Source: DATFTF01 sp963825175
GTDB lineage: Bacteria > Acidobacteriota > Thermoanaerobaculia > UBA5066 > Gp7-AA6
Direction of reading: 5' to 3'
NCBI GenBank assembly: GCA_963825175.1
Contig: CAWGSA010000001.1
Coordinates: 558,001 to 622,000 of the forward strand
Length of the DNA: 64,000 nucleotides
Position 1 is the first letter of the stretch, and every line of letters starts with the position of its first letter. The notes beneath the pieces were generated by a model. The model saw only the letters and a program-made list of their open reading frames with translations. It made no database searches and had not been told where the DNA came from. Both the position numbers and the translations under genes were made by a program. This document shows, piece by piece, positions 26,313 to 34,196 of the stretch.

Positions 26313-26831
26313 ATGGATCCTTTCGTTGCCGAGATCCGAATCTTTCCGTTCAACTTTGCTCCGAAGGGCTGGGCCTTCTGCGACGGTCAGCTTCTGCCAA
26401 TCTCGCAGAACACGGCGCTGTTCTCCTTATTGGGAACCACCTACGGCGGAGACGGGAAGTCCAACTTCGCGCTTCCGGACTTGCAAGGCGACGCGCCGAT
26501 GCATCCGGGGCAAGGACCGGGGCTGTCTCTGCACGACCTCGGCGAGACGGGCGGTTCGGAAACCGTGACGCTCCTGGAGTCGGAGATCCCGGCACACAGC
26601 CACCAGTTACGAGCGGACAACCAGGATATCGCCGACACCAATGTCGTAGGCCCGAATGCCTCGCTGGCGGAATCGTCGAACGGTACGCTGTACCAGAACG
26701 CTAGCAATGTGACGATGTCGGACAACGCCGTCGCGCCCGCCGGCGGCGGCCAGCCCCACAACAACATGCAGCCCTATCTGACGCTCAACTTCTGCATCGC
26801 CATGCAGGGCATTTTCCCGCCGAGGCCCTGA
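26313..26831 (+). CDS. Tail-collar (microcystin-dependent-like) protein 3
   Basis: A 172-residue third paralog: D-P-F-V-A-E-I-R-I-F-P-F-N-F-A-P-K-G-W-A-F-C-D-G-Q, L-G-T-T-Y-G-G-D-G-K, P-A-H-S-H, Q-P-H-N-N-M-Q-P-Y-L-T-L-N-F and terminal G-I-F-P. GAGGAG precedes the ATG. The frame extends upstream over the previous gene, but the ATG at 26313 with its site gives the family's N-terminus. Followed ten bases later by the GNAT gene, so all four are probably one operon. Confidence 0.85.
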   Translation: MDPFVAEIRIFPFNFAPKGWAFCDGQLLPISQNTALFSLLGTTYGGDGKSNFALPDLQGDAPMHPGQGPGLSLHDLGETGGSETVTLLESEIPAHSHQLRADNQDIADTNVVGPNASLAESSNGTLYQNASNVTMSDNAVAPAGGGQPHNNMQPYLTLNFCIAMQGIFPPRP

Positions 26832-26840
26832 GCGAGTTCC

Positions 26841-27341
26841 ATGACCGACGCGACCACGACAATCGCCCTGCGCCCGGTTCGGCCCGAGGATCGTGCGCTG
26901 CTCTTTCGGATTTACGCCTCGACGCGCGCCGAAGAGCTCGCGATCGTGCCGTGGACAGACGAGCAGAAGGAGGCGTTTCTCAGGCAGCAGTTCGAGGCGC
27001 AGAGCAAGGATTGGGCAGAGCACTATAGGGATGCCGACCTCTCGGTGATCGAGATCGAGGGCCGGCCCGCCGGCCGCTTCTACGTCCAGCGCCTTGCCGA
27101 GGAGATCCGCCTCGTCGACATAGCGCTTCTTCCGGACTTCCGCCGCCGCGGTATCGGAACGCAGCTGCTCAAGCGGCTTTTCGGCGAAGGATCAGCTCGG
27201 AACGTACCAGTGACGATTCACGTCGAGATCTTCAACCCGGCGCGCGAGCTCTATCAGCGGCTGGGCTTCGTGGCCAGGGCGGAGCACGGAGTGTATCTGC
27301 TGATGGAATGGCGGCCGGCGTCGCTGAGGCAGGTCAGTTGA
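26841..27341 (+). CDS. GNAT-family N-acetyltransferase of the tail-collar cluster
   Basis: A 166-residue GCN5-type acetyltransferase. Beta-1 is L-R-P-V-R-P-E-D-R-A, the acetyl-CoA loop is L-P-D-F-R-R-R-G-I-G-T (motif A), and N-P-A-R-E-L-Y-Q-R-L-G-F is motif B. It is the last gene of the run beginning at 25289 and overlaps the end of the DUF6916 gene on the other strand by eight bases. It may modify a cluster product; that is inference from position. Confidence 0.85.
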   Translation: MTDATTTIALRPVRPEDRALLFRIYASTRAEELAIVPWTDEQKEAFLRQQFEAQSKDWAEHYRDADLSVIEIEGRPAGRFYVQRLAEEIRLVDIALLPDFRRRGIGTQLLKRLFGEGSARNVPVTIHVEIFNPARELYQRLGFVARAEHGVYLLMEWRPASLRQVS

Positions 27342-27642
27342 AGACAGCCTCGTATCGCATCCCCTGCTCGTCCGGCCCGATCGGCACGAGAAAGATCTCG
27401 AGCCGTCCGAGCGCGTCGTTCTCGAGCGGATATATCCGCTGGGGAAGAAACGGCTGGAGCGGTCCACGGAAGATCAGCGAGAACGGCGTGCGCCGCGAGC
27501 TGTCCCCTTGTAACCGGCCGGCGAGGTCCGTCGCTTCCGCGAGGACGAGCGCCAGGGGTCCGTTTGGCGACTCGACCCGAAACGTCTCCCCTACCCGTTC
27601 CCGGAAATCACCGACCGTCAGCTTGTCGAGCATGCGATCCAT
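27334..27642 (-). CDS. DUF6916-like protein, cytosolic
   Basis: A 102-residue protein with the compact all-beta pattern of DUF6916: F-R-E-R-V-G-E-T-F-R-V, L-A-L-V-L-A-E-A, F-S-L-I-F-R-G-P, Y-P-L-E-N-D-A-L-G and the ending L-E-I-F-L-V-P-I-G-P-D. No signal peptide. It is divergent from, and paralogous to, the exported version at 27709; the shared ending (F-L-V-P-x-G) is clear. The ATG at 27642 or 27633 may be the start. Function unknown. Confidence 0.7.
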   Translation of the reverse strand: MDRMLDKLTVGDFRERVGETFRVESPNGPLALVLAEATDLAGRLQGDSSRRTPFSLIFRGPLQPFLPQRIYPLENDALGRLEIFLVPIGPDEQGMRYEAVFN

Positions 27643-27708
27643 GGTCGCACAAGAGTCTCTCGCAGAGAACCCGCCGCGATTTCGCGCGACGACGACCGGA
27701 GGCCAGTC

Positions 27709-28116
27709 ATGAAGTTCACCCGCAAACAATTTCTCACCACGCTCGCCACCGGTCTCGCGGGCACGGCGCTGCGCCCCGGAGCTCTCCATGCGGCGATCAC
27801 CCCGAAGACGAGCGTCAACAAGTTCACGAACCTGGTTGGAACTTCCTTCCTGGTCCAGCCTCCCGGCCGCGAGGCCATCACGCTCACGCTCGTGGGAATC
27901 GAGGATCAGAAGCCGTCGAACGGAACGACCCAGTTCTCGCTCCAGTTCGTGGCTTCCTCCGGCGAGAACCTCCCGTCGGGGACCTTTGACATCGCGCATT
28001 CGACGCTCGGCGATCTCCAGATGTTTCTGGTGCCGGTCGGCGCCGATGCCAAGGGGCAGACCCGATTCCGGGCCGACTTCAACCTGATCGACCAGGCGCC
28101 TCAGAAGAGACGGTAG
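27709..28116 (+). CDS. DUF6916-like protein, Tat-type signal
   Basis: A 135-residue protein. Residues 1-28 look like an export signal of the twin-arginine-like type (T-R-K-Q-F-L-T-T-L). The rest matches the DUF6916 pattern: F-T-N-L-V-G-T-S-F-L-V, I-T-L-T-L-V-G-I-E, F-S-L-Q-F-V-A, L-P-S-G-T-F-D-I-A-H, L-Q-M-F-L-V-P-V-G. It is a paralog of the divergent gene at 27334. Its last 16 bases overlap the convergent propeller gene. Confidence 0.7.
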   Translation: MKFTRKQFLTTLATGLAGTALRPGALHAAITPKTSVNKFTNLVGTSFLVQPPGREAITLTLVGIEDQKPSNGTTQFSLQFVASSGENLPSGTFDIAHSTLGDLQMFLVPVGADAKGQTRFRADFNLIDQAPQKRR

Positions 28117-29438
28117 ATCGTCACGGTGCCGCTGCGCTCGTGCTTCCCGAGCACGAGCAGGCGGTCCTGGCTCCCGAAGGCCAGATCCACGGGTTCTCCT
28201 GAGGACAGCGGCCACCCGCGCAGAAAACTCCCGGATCGGTCGAACACGTCGATGCGGGCGGCTTCTTTCCCGGCGGCCGCCTCCAGAACGTAAACGTTCC
28301 CGTCGGGCCCGACGCGGCACGTGCGCGCGCCCGCGATCGCGCCGAGGCCGTCCCCGGGACCCGCCGCGACGAAGACGTCCCGGGCGGATCGGATGCGCAA
28401 GAGCTTGCTTTCCGGAGGCGACGTGACCGCCCAGATCGTTCCGTCGGCATCGACGTCGAAGCCGGCGGCATGCAGAGGCTGACCTGCGGCGGTGAAAATC
28501 TCCTCCCTGATCGAAAGACCTTCCAGGCGCACGAGGGCCTGCGACGGCGAGCCGTAGAGGAATCCTTTCCCCCCGAACCGGATCGGTCCCAGGGCGCGGC
28601 CGACGTCCTCCGTCCGCGTGAGCTTGCCGCCGATCGGAAGGCGCAACAGAGTCGAGGCCTCCCGGCACGATGCGTAGAGCTCCCCCGTCTTTCTCCGGAC
28701 GGCGACGCCCGCGACCGCGCAGCCGGCGGGAATCTTGACCTGCCTGGCCGCCTCCGGCCCCAGTCGAAAGATCGCCTGCCCGGCGGCGTCGCCCACGTAC
28801 ACGCGCCCTTTCCCGTCCGAATCGATGGCGATCGCCCCGGAGGCCTCGGGGATTTCGACGGTCCCGCCCGCCGCGGCGCCGGTGACGACTCCGCGCACGA
28901 CCGCGATGGCCGATCCGGGCGTCAGTCCCAGCGGTCCGACGCGAAAGGGCACGGCGGCATCCGCTGTCGGGTCGAGATCGCCGAAGTACAACGGCGAGTC
29001 CAGAGTCAAGGGACGGGTCTTGCCCTGTGCCGCGACCCGGACGGGCGCGCCTTCGGAAGCCGGAGCGCTCTCGGAGATCTCGAGCAAATCGAGACGAAGC
29101 CCGCCGACAAAAACGCCGCTGTCGTTGCGAAGGCGCGCGGTCGCCTCGAAATATCCCGCCTCGAGCCTCGGCCTCTCCAACGAGAGGCGGAGCGGCTTGG
29201 CCGCTCCCGGGATCCGAAGCGCCCAGGGACCGGCCAGGATGCTGTTGCCGCCGCCGGTGATGGTCAGGGCAAAGGACAAGCCGCTTTCGACAGGCGCGGC
29301 CGCGACACCGCGCGCGAGAAGCTGGCGCAGGGGCGACGGACCGGAGGACGCCGGGCCGGCCTCGCCCGGCGACGAACCCGTCCTCAGCGCGAGGCAACCC
29401 CAGAGAAGGAACAGCGCGCTCCGCCGGGTTCGATGCAC
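28101..29438 (-). CDS. Secreted NHL/six-bladed beta-propeller-like protein
   Basis: A 445-residue protein, GTG start, lipoprotein-like signal (LFLLWGC). Residues about 60-190 form a beta-rich domain. From about 200 the sequence repeats A-I-D-S-D-G-K-G-R-V-Y-V-G-D, V-D-A-D-G-T-I-W-A-V and V-G-P-D-G-N-V-Y-V-L-E, the pattern of NHL-type propeller blades. No catalytic motif. Convergent with the exported DUF6916 gene. Confidence 0.7.
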   Translation of the reverse strand: MHRTRRSALFLLWGCLALRTGSSPGEAGPASSGPSPLRQLLARGVAAAPVESGLSFALTITGGGNSILAGPWALRIPGAAKPLRLSLERPRLEAGYFEATARLRNDSGVFVGGLRLDLLEISESAPASEGAPVRVAAQGKTRPLTLDSPLYFGDLDPTADAAVPFRVGPLGLTPGSAIAVVRGVVTGAAAGGTVEIPEASGAIAIDSDGKGRVYVGDAAGQAIFRLGPEAARQVKIPAGCAVAGVAVRRKTGELYASCREASTLLRLPIGGKLTRTEDVGRALGPIRFGGKGFLYGSPSQALVRLEGLSIREEIFTAAGQPLHAAGFDVDADGTIWAVTSPPESKLLRIRSARDVFVAAGPGDGLGAIAGARTCRVGPDGNVYVLEAAAGKEAARIDVFDRSGSFLRGWPLSSGEPVDLAFGSQDRLLVLGKHERSGTVTIYRLF

Positions 29439-29526
29439 GCGAAAAATGTACCATCGGGTCCGTGTCGAGCCTCCGCTCGCCTAAGATAAGGAGAGTGGGC
29501 CGAGCGCGCTGGAAACCGTCCTCGTC

Positions 29527-29931
29527 ATGAAGACGCAGGGGCCCGAGACCGCCCCGGTCGAGCACGAGAAGAAGGGCCAGGAGTACCTGGCCAACGAGCG
29601 CACGTTCCTGGCGTGGATCCGGACGAGCGTCGCCGTGCTGAGCCTGGGATTTCTGATCGCGCGGTTCGGACTCTGGCTGCGCGAGCTCGCCGCGAGCTTA
29701 AACGGGCGAGGGGGACCGGCGGTGACTGGCACTTCGCTCTGGATCGGCAGCGCGATGATGGCGTTCGGCGGTTTGCTGGCGGTGCTGGCGGCGTGGCGCT
29801 ACCACGTCGTCAATCGGGCCATCGCGAAGGGGCGCGTCTCCGCGGACCGCGGGCTGGTCCTTCTCGTGACCGTCGGCGTCGCGCTGCTCGCCGTCGTGAT
29901 GATCGTCTATATGTCGCGAACGGCCCATTGA
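29527..29931 (+). CDS. DUF202/YidH-family membrane protein
   Basis: A 134-residue protein with the DUF202 signature Y-L-A-N-E-R-T-F-L-A-W-I-R-T-S at about residues 20-34, then three hydrophobic helices. Such proteins are small inner-membrane proteins of unknown function; some relatives are linked to vacuolar transporter chaperones. Short soluble N-terminus rich in Glu. No partner is evident next to it. Confidence 0.85.
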   Translation: MKTQGPETAPVEHEKKGQEYLANERTFLAWIRTSVAVLSLGFLIARFGLWLRELAASLNGRGGPAVTGTSLWIGSAMMAFGGLLAVLAAWRYHVVNRAIAKGRVSADRGLVLLVTVGVALLAVVMIVYMSRTAH

Positions 29932-29941
29932 CGGCCGGGTT

Positions 29942-30847
29942 TCACTTCCAGGCGCGCAGGTCCGCGGAGGCCATGGACTGAAGGTGCAGGTCCTCGACCA
30001 GTCGGGTGGGAGAGGGCGAATCGGAAACGAGCTTCTCGGCCAGCGCCACGGCCTGCGATTTCTCCGCCGCCGGGCCGGAGGCGAGCGCCTCCGCCAGGAA
30101 GAGCCGATTGGCGAAGTTGGCGGGGTCCATCTGGATCGCCAATCGAAGATTGCGGATCGCTTCCGCACGCGAAGCCCACTGCGTCTCCACCTGCATGCGC
30201 GGCGCCTGGTCGTGAAGCCGCCCCAGGACCCGGTAGCCGCCGCCATCCTCGAAACGGCGGTCCAGGGCCACCAGGATCGTCGCATCGGTCCGGATCTTGT
30301 CCGCGGCGCCGAGCTTCGTTCCGTCCTCCTTGCCACGGGCCAGGGCCCATTGTGCCCAGGAGACCGCGGCCCAGTAGAACGTCGGCGCGGCGTCGGAGTC
30401 TTTGCGCACCGCTTCGGCGATCTCGTCGGGAGAGGCTCCGGAGAATTCGCGCGCGCCGGCGCGTTTGGCGCGGCGCTCCAGGACTCCGACCGCGTCTTCC
30501 GAAACGCGACGGGCCTTCTCGAAGACCGCCTGCCGGCCGGACACGTCGAGGTCCGTGTACATGCCCTGGAACACGAGCGCCCGCGCCAGCTTCCACCGGG
30601 CTTCGCTGCTGTCGTGGGCCTCTGCCGCCGTATCGTAGGCGCGCACGGCGGCCGCAATCTCGCTCTTGTCCGCCACGGCTCCCACGCGCTTGTCCTGCCG
30701 GCGGGCGTAGTGCGCGTCTCCCTCGCGGATCAGCGGATTTCCTCCGTGGGACTCCAGCGGGTTGGGCCGCTCCATTCGCTGCTGACCCAGGCACACGCTC
30801 GCGCCGAGGCACAGGGCCCAGACCGCCGTCCGATGCGCGGGCTTCAC
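29942..30847 (-). CDS. Secreted helical TPR-like protein
   Basis: A 301-residue protein starting at GTG, with a signal peptide (TAVWALCLGASVCLGQ). The mature part is helical: A-R-W-K-L-A-R-A-L-V-F-Q-G, A-P-T-F-Y-W-A-A-V-S-W-A-Q-W-A-L-A-R-G, and A-I-R-N-L-R-L-A-I-Q-M-D-P-A-N-F-A-N-R-L-F-L-A-E-A, the last a good TPR unit. The first two resemble TatT-type TRAP accessory proteins, but I would not insist. The frame runs on to 34387 on the minus strand as a shadow of the next two genes. No evident ribosome binding site. Confidence 0.65.
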   Translation of the reverse strand: MKPAHRTAVWALCLGASVCLGQQRMERPNPLESHGGNPLIREGDAHYARRQDKRVGAVADKSEIAAAVRAYDTAAEAHDSSEARWKLARALVFQGMYTDLDVSGRQAVFEKARRVSEDAVGVLERRAKRAGAREFSGASPDEIAEAVRKDSDAAPTFYWAAVSWAQWALARGKEDGTKLGAADKIRTDATILVALDRRFEDGGGYRVLGRLHDQAPRMQVETQWASRAEAIRNLRLAIQMDPANFANRLFLAEALASGPAAEKSQAVALAEKLVSDSPSPTRLVEDLHLQSMASADLRAWK

Positions 30848-30958
30848 AGAGAGAAGTCTACGCCCGATGACGGTCGACCCCTTCGGCTGGAAAATCCGGT
30901 TCCCATTGCAACTCCTCCCTCGGGCATATGCTCTGGGCCTTCGGAGGATGAAATCGAA

Positions 30959-33900
30959 ATGAACACGCGCCCGTCGACGATTCTTGCTCGGCTGCTCCTT
31001 CTCCTGGCGGTGCCGCTCTGCTCCTTGGCCCAGCCGCTGGATCCGTCGCTGTGGTCCGGCTTGCGGTGGCGCCTGGTCGGCCCGTTCCGCGGCGGCTGGG
31101 CGACCTGCGTCGAGGGCATCCCTGAGCAGCCGGATACCTTCTACTTCGGAGCCGCGGCCGGCGGCGTCTGGAAGACCGACGACGCGGGCCGCACGTGGAC
31201 GCCGCTCTTCGAGCACGAGTCGTCCGCCTCGATCGGAGCGCTCGCAGTGGCGCCGTCGCGCCCGAGCGTCCTGTACGTGGGCACCGGACAGGTCGAGGCG
31301 CGCTACGACCTCGCCTCCGGCAGCGGGGTCTTCCGTTCCGACGACGGCGGCAAGAGTTGGCGGCACGCAGGTCTCGCGGCGACGGGCGCGATCGGCCGCC
31401 TCGTCGTCGATCCTCGGGATCCGGACATCGTCCTGGCGGCGGCGCTCGGCCACTATTACGGTCCCAACCGCGAGCGCGGCGTCTTCCGCTCGCAGGACGG
31501 CGGTCGCACCTGGAGCCAGACTCTCTTCGTCAACGACGACACGGGGGCAGTCGACCTGGCGTCCGATCCGCAGCATCCCGAGATGGTCTTTGCCGCCGCG
31601 TGGCAGGCCCGGAACTATCCATGGCTCTCGTATTTCAAACCCGTGGCCGGACCCGGAAGCGCCGTCTACAAGTCGAGCGACGGAGGGCGAAGCTGGAAGA
31701 AGATCTCGGGCGGCGGCTGGCCGAGCGGAGCCCTGGGCCGCATCGGTCTGGCGGCGGCGCCGGGCGGACGCGTCTACGCGCTGGTCGATGCGCAGCCCGC
31801 GCTGGCGGCTCTGGAACGGGGGCGGGCCGAGGAGTCCGCCGCGGGGCTGTACCGCTCCGACGACGGCGGCGCCACGTGGCTGCGCGTGAATCACGAGGAC
31901 GGCCTGGCGTCCAGCTACTTCGGCCGGATCACCGCCGACCCGCGCAATCCCGATGTCCTTTCTGTCGTCGGGCAGTCCATCCGGCGCACCGAGGACGGCG
32001 GCAAGTCCTTCCATATCGTCAAAGGAGCCCCGGGAGGAGACGACTATCACTTCCTGTGGATCAACCCGGCGCACCCGGATCACATGGCCACGGCCAGCGA
32101 CCAGGGCACCGTGGTCACCGTCAACGGAGGGCGGACCTGGAGCGATTGGTACAACCAGCCGACCGGCCAGTTCTACCATGTGACGACCGACGAACGATTC
32201 CCCTACTGGATCTACAGCGGGCAGCAGGACAGCGGCACGGTCGGCATCGCCAGCCGCGGCGACTACGGGGCCGTGACGTACCGCGAGTGGCGCCCGGTGG
32301 GAGGAGAGGAGCGCGGCTGGGACGTGCCCGATCCGGCCGATCCGGAAACCGTGTTCGGCACCGGTCTGGGGGGCACCGTGACGCGCTTTGACGGGCGAAC
32401 CGGACAAGTCGCGAACGTCTCTCCCGTGGTCGAGAGCACGTACGGCCGCCGCCCGACCGACGTCCGTTACCGTTACACGTGGATCTCGCCCCTGGTGGCG
32501 TCGCCGCGTCCTCCGCACGCCCTCTACTTCGGCTCGCAGGTCCTCTTCCGCTCGACCGATCGCGGGCAGAGCTGGACGGCGATCAGCGGCGACCTGACCG
32601 GGGCCGTCCCCGGCACGCAGGGTTGCCAGGGAGAGGTCACGGTGGTCAACGCCGGTCCCTGCGGCTTCGGCGTGATCTTCTCCATCGCCCTCTCCGCGCG
32701 GGACGAACGGGAGATCTGGGTCGGCACGGACAGCGGCCGGATCGCCGTGACCCGCGACGGCGGCGCCAGGTGGCAGGACGTCACGCCGGGCGCCGTCGCC
32801 GCCTGGAGCAAGATCTCTTCGCTCGACGTCTCGGCGCTCGAGCCCGGCACCGCGTACGCGGCCGTGGACCGCCATCGCCTGGACGACTTCTCCCCCCACG
32901 CTTATCGCACGCGAGACTTCGGGCGCTCGTGGACGCCGATCGCCGCCGGCATTCCCTCGGGGCAATTCGTCACCGTGGTGCGGGCGGACCCGATCCAACG
33001 AGGGCTGCTCTATGCCGGAACCTCCGCGGGGGTCTTCGTCTCCTTCGACGACGGAGATCGATGGCAGCCGCTGGAGGAGAACCTGCCCACGGTTTGGGTG
33101 GGCGACCTCGCCGTCCACGGCGACGACCTGGTCGCGGCGACGCAAGGGCGCGCGATCTGGGTGCTGGACGACATCTCGATCCTGCGCGAGACGGGGCAGG
33201 CGTCCTCCGCGCCGGTGCATCTCTTCCGCCCGGCGCCGGCCGTTCGCGTCCGCGCCAACGAAAACAAGGACACGCCGCTGCCGCCGGAGACGCCTCAGGG
33301 CGAGAATCCCCCGGCCGGCGCGGTCGTCGACTATTTCCTGAAGGCTCCGGCGGGGAACGTCCGGATCGAGATCGTCGACGCGCGCGGAGCCATCGTCCGC
33401 GCCTTCGCCAGCGGCGACAGGCCGGAAGAGACGGGCGCCCACCGCTACTTCACGCGGGAATGGGTCCGTCCGCAGGCGGCGCCGTCCGCCGAGAAGGGCC
33501 ATCACCGCTTGGTCTGGGATCTGCGCTTTCCACGGCCGAAGTCGGTCCGATCCGAGTACTCGATCGCCGCCGTGTGGGGTCGGGACACGCCGGTCGAGCC
33601 CGATGGCGTTCTCGCGCTCCCCGGCGCCTATACCGTTCGCCTCACGGTCGACGGCCGGAGTTTCACGCAGCCGCTCACTCTGCGTCCGGATCCGCGGGTC
33701 AAGGTGACCGAGGGAGACCTCGACAAACAGTTCGCGCTGGCCACACGCGTGGCCGACGCGATGAACCGCGATTTCGACGCTCTCCAGAAGATCCGCGCGC
33801 TGCGCAAGCGGATCGACGCGGGCGGCCACCGCGCCGAGCGGCCGGCCGCCGCCCTCGACGAGAAACTCCGGGCTCTGGAGGACGGCGCCGGACCGGGCGC

Positions 33901-34120
33901 GGTCCGCGAGGAGAGCCTTTCGCGTCTGGGAGCGCGGCTGGCGAGCGCGTTCCTGGCGATCGAGAGCGCCGACGCGGCGCCGACCGCCGAGGCCGCCGCG
34001 ACGTCGGAGGAGCTGACGAAGGCCCTGGCGCGCCAGCTGGAGCGCTGGGAGGAAATCCAACAGAAGGAGCTGCCGGAGCTCGATCGCGGACCCGGAAAAG
34101 CGGAATCGCCAAAGTCTTAA
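30959..34120 (+). CDS. Secreted VPS10/sortilin-like BNR-repeat protein, paralog 1
   Basis: A 1053-residue protein with a signal peptide (LLLLLAVPLCSLAQ). Residues about 30-760 contain many Asp-box (BNR) turns of the form S-x-D-G-G-x-T-W: K-T-D-D-A-G-R-T-W, R-S-D-D-G-G-K-S-W, T-V-N-G-G-R-T-W, forming two sortilin-like propellers. A beta domain follows (about 780-920) and a helical C-terminus. Proteins of this type are often annotated as glycosyl hydrolases, but the catalytic residues of sialidases are not evident. Tandem with a paralog at 34197; both have a G-P-F-R-G-G near the start. GGAGG lies about 12 bases before the ATG. Confidence 0.85.
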   Translation: MNTRPSTILARLLLLLAVPLCSLAQPLDPSLWSGLRWRLVGPFRGGWATCVEGIPEQPDTFYFGAAAGGVWKTDDAGRTWTPLFEHESSASIGALAVAPSRPSVLYVGTGQVEARYDLASGSGVFRSDDGGKSWRHAGLAATGAIGRLVVDPRDPDIVLAAALGHYYGPNRERGVFRSQDGGRTWSQTLFVNDDTGAVDLASDPQHPEMVFAAAWQARNYPWLSYFKPVAGPGSAVYKSSDGGRSWKKISGGGWPSGALGRIGLAAAPGGRVYALVDAQPALAALERGRAEESAAGLYRSDDGGATWLRVNHEDGLASSYFGRITADPRNPDVLSVVGQSIRRTEDGGKSFHIVKGAPGGDDYHFLWINPAHPDHMATASDQGTVVTVNGGRTWSDWYNQPTGQFYHVTTDERFPYWIYSGQQDSGTVGIASRGDYGAVTYREWRPVGGEERGWDVPDPADPETVFGTGLGGTVTRFDGRTGQVANVSPVVESTYGRRPTDVRYRYTWISPLVASPRPPHALYFGSQVLFRSTDRGQSWTAISGDLTGAVPGTQGCQGEVTVVNAGPCGFGVIFSIALSARDEREIWVGTDSGRIAVTRDGGARWQDVTPGAVAAWSKISSLDVSALEPGTAYAAVDRHRLDDFSPHAYRTRDFGRSWTPIAAGIPSGQFVTVVRADPIQRGLLYAGTSAGVFVSFDDGDRWQPLEENLPTVWVGDLAVHGDDLVAATQGRAIWVLDDISILRETGQASSAPVHLFRPAPAVRVRANENKDTPLPPETPQGENPPAGAVVDYFLKAPAGNVRIEIVDARGAIVRAFASGDRPEETGAHRYFTREWVRPQAAPSAEKGHHRLVWDLRFPRPKSVRSEYSIAAVWGRDTPVEPDGVLALPGAYTVRLTVDGRSFTQPLTLRPDPRVKVTEGDLDKQFALATRVADAMNRDFDALQKIRALRKRIDAGGHRAERPAAALDEKLRALEDGAGPGAVREESLSRLGARLASAFLAIESADAAPTAEAAATSEELTKALARQLERWEEIQQKELPELDRGPGKAESPKS

Positions 34121-34196
34121 CCGACCCGGCCAGGCCCCGGACGGCCGACGCACTCTCTCGGGGTTATCCTCTGGTTCTTCGGAGGATTCGATCGAG

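Noticed and set aside
25289..26831. Tail-collar genes as part of a prophage
   Set aside because: No capsid, terminase, portal, integrase or other tail gene is near, and the neighbours are ordinary chromosomal genes.
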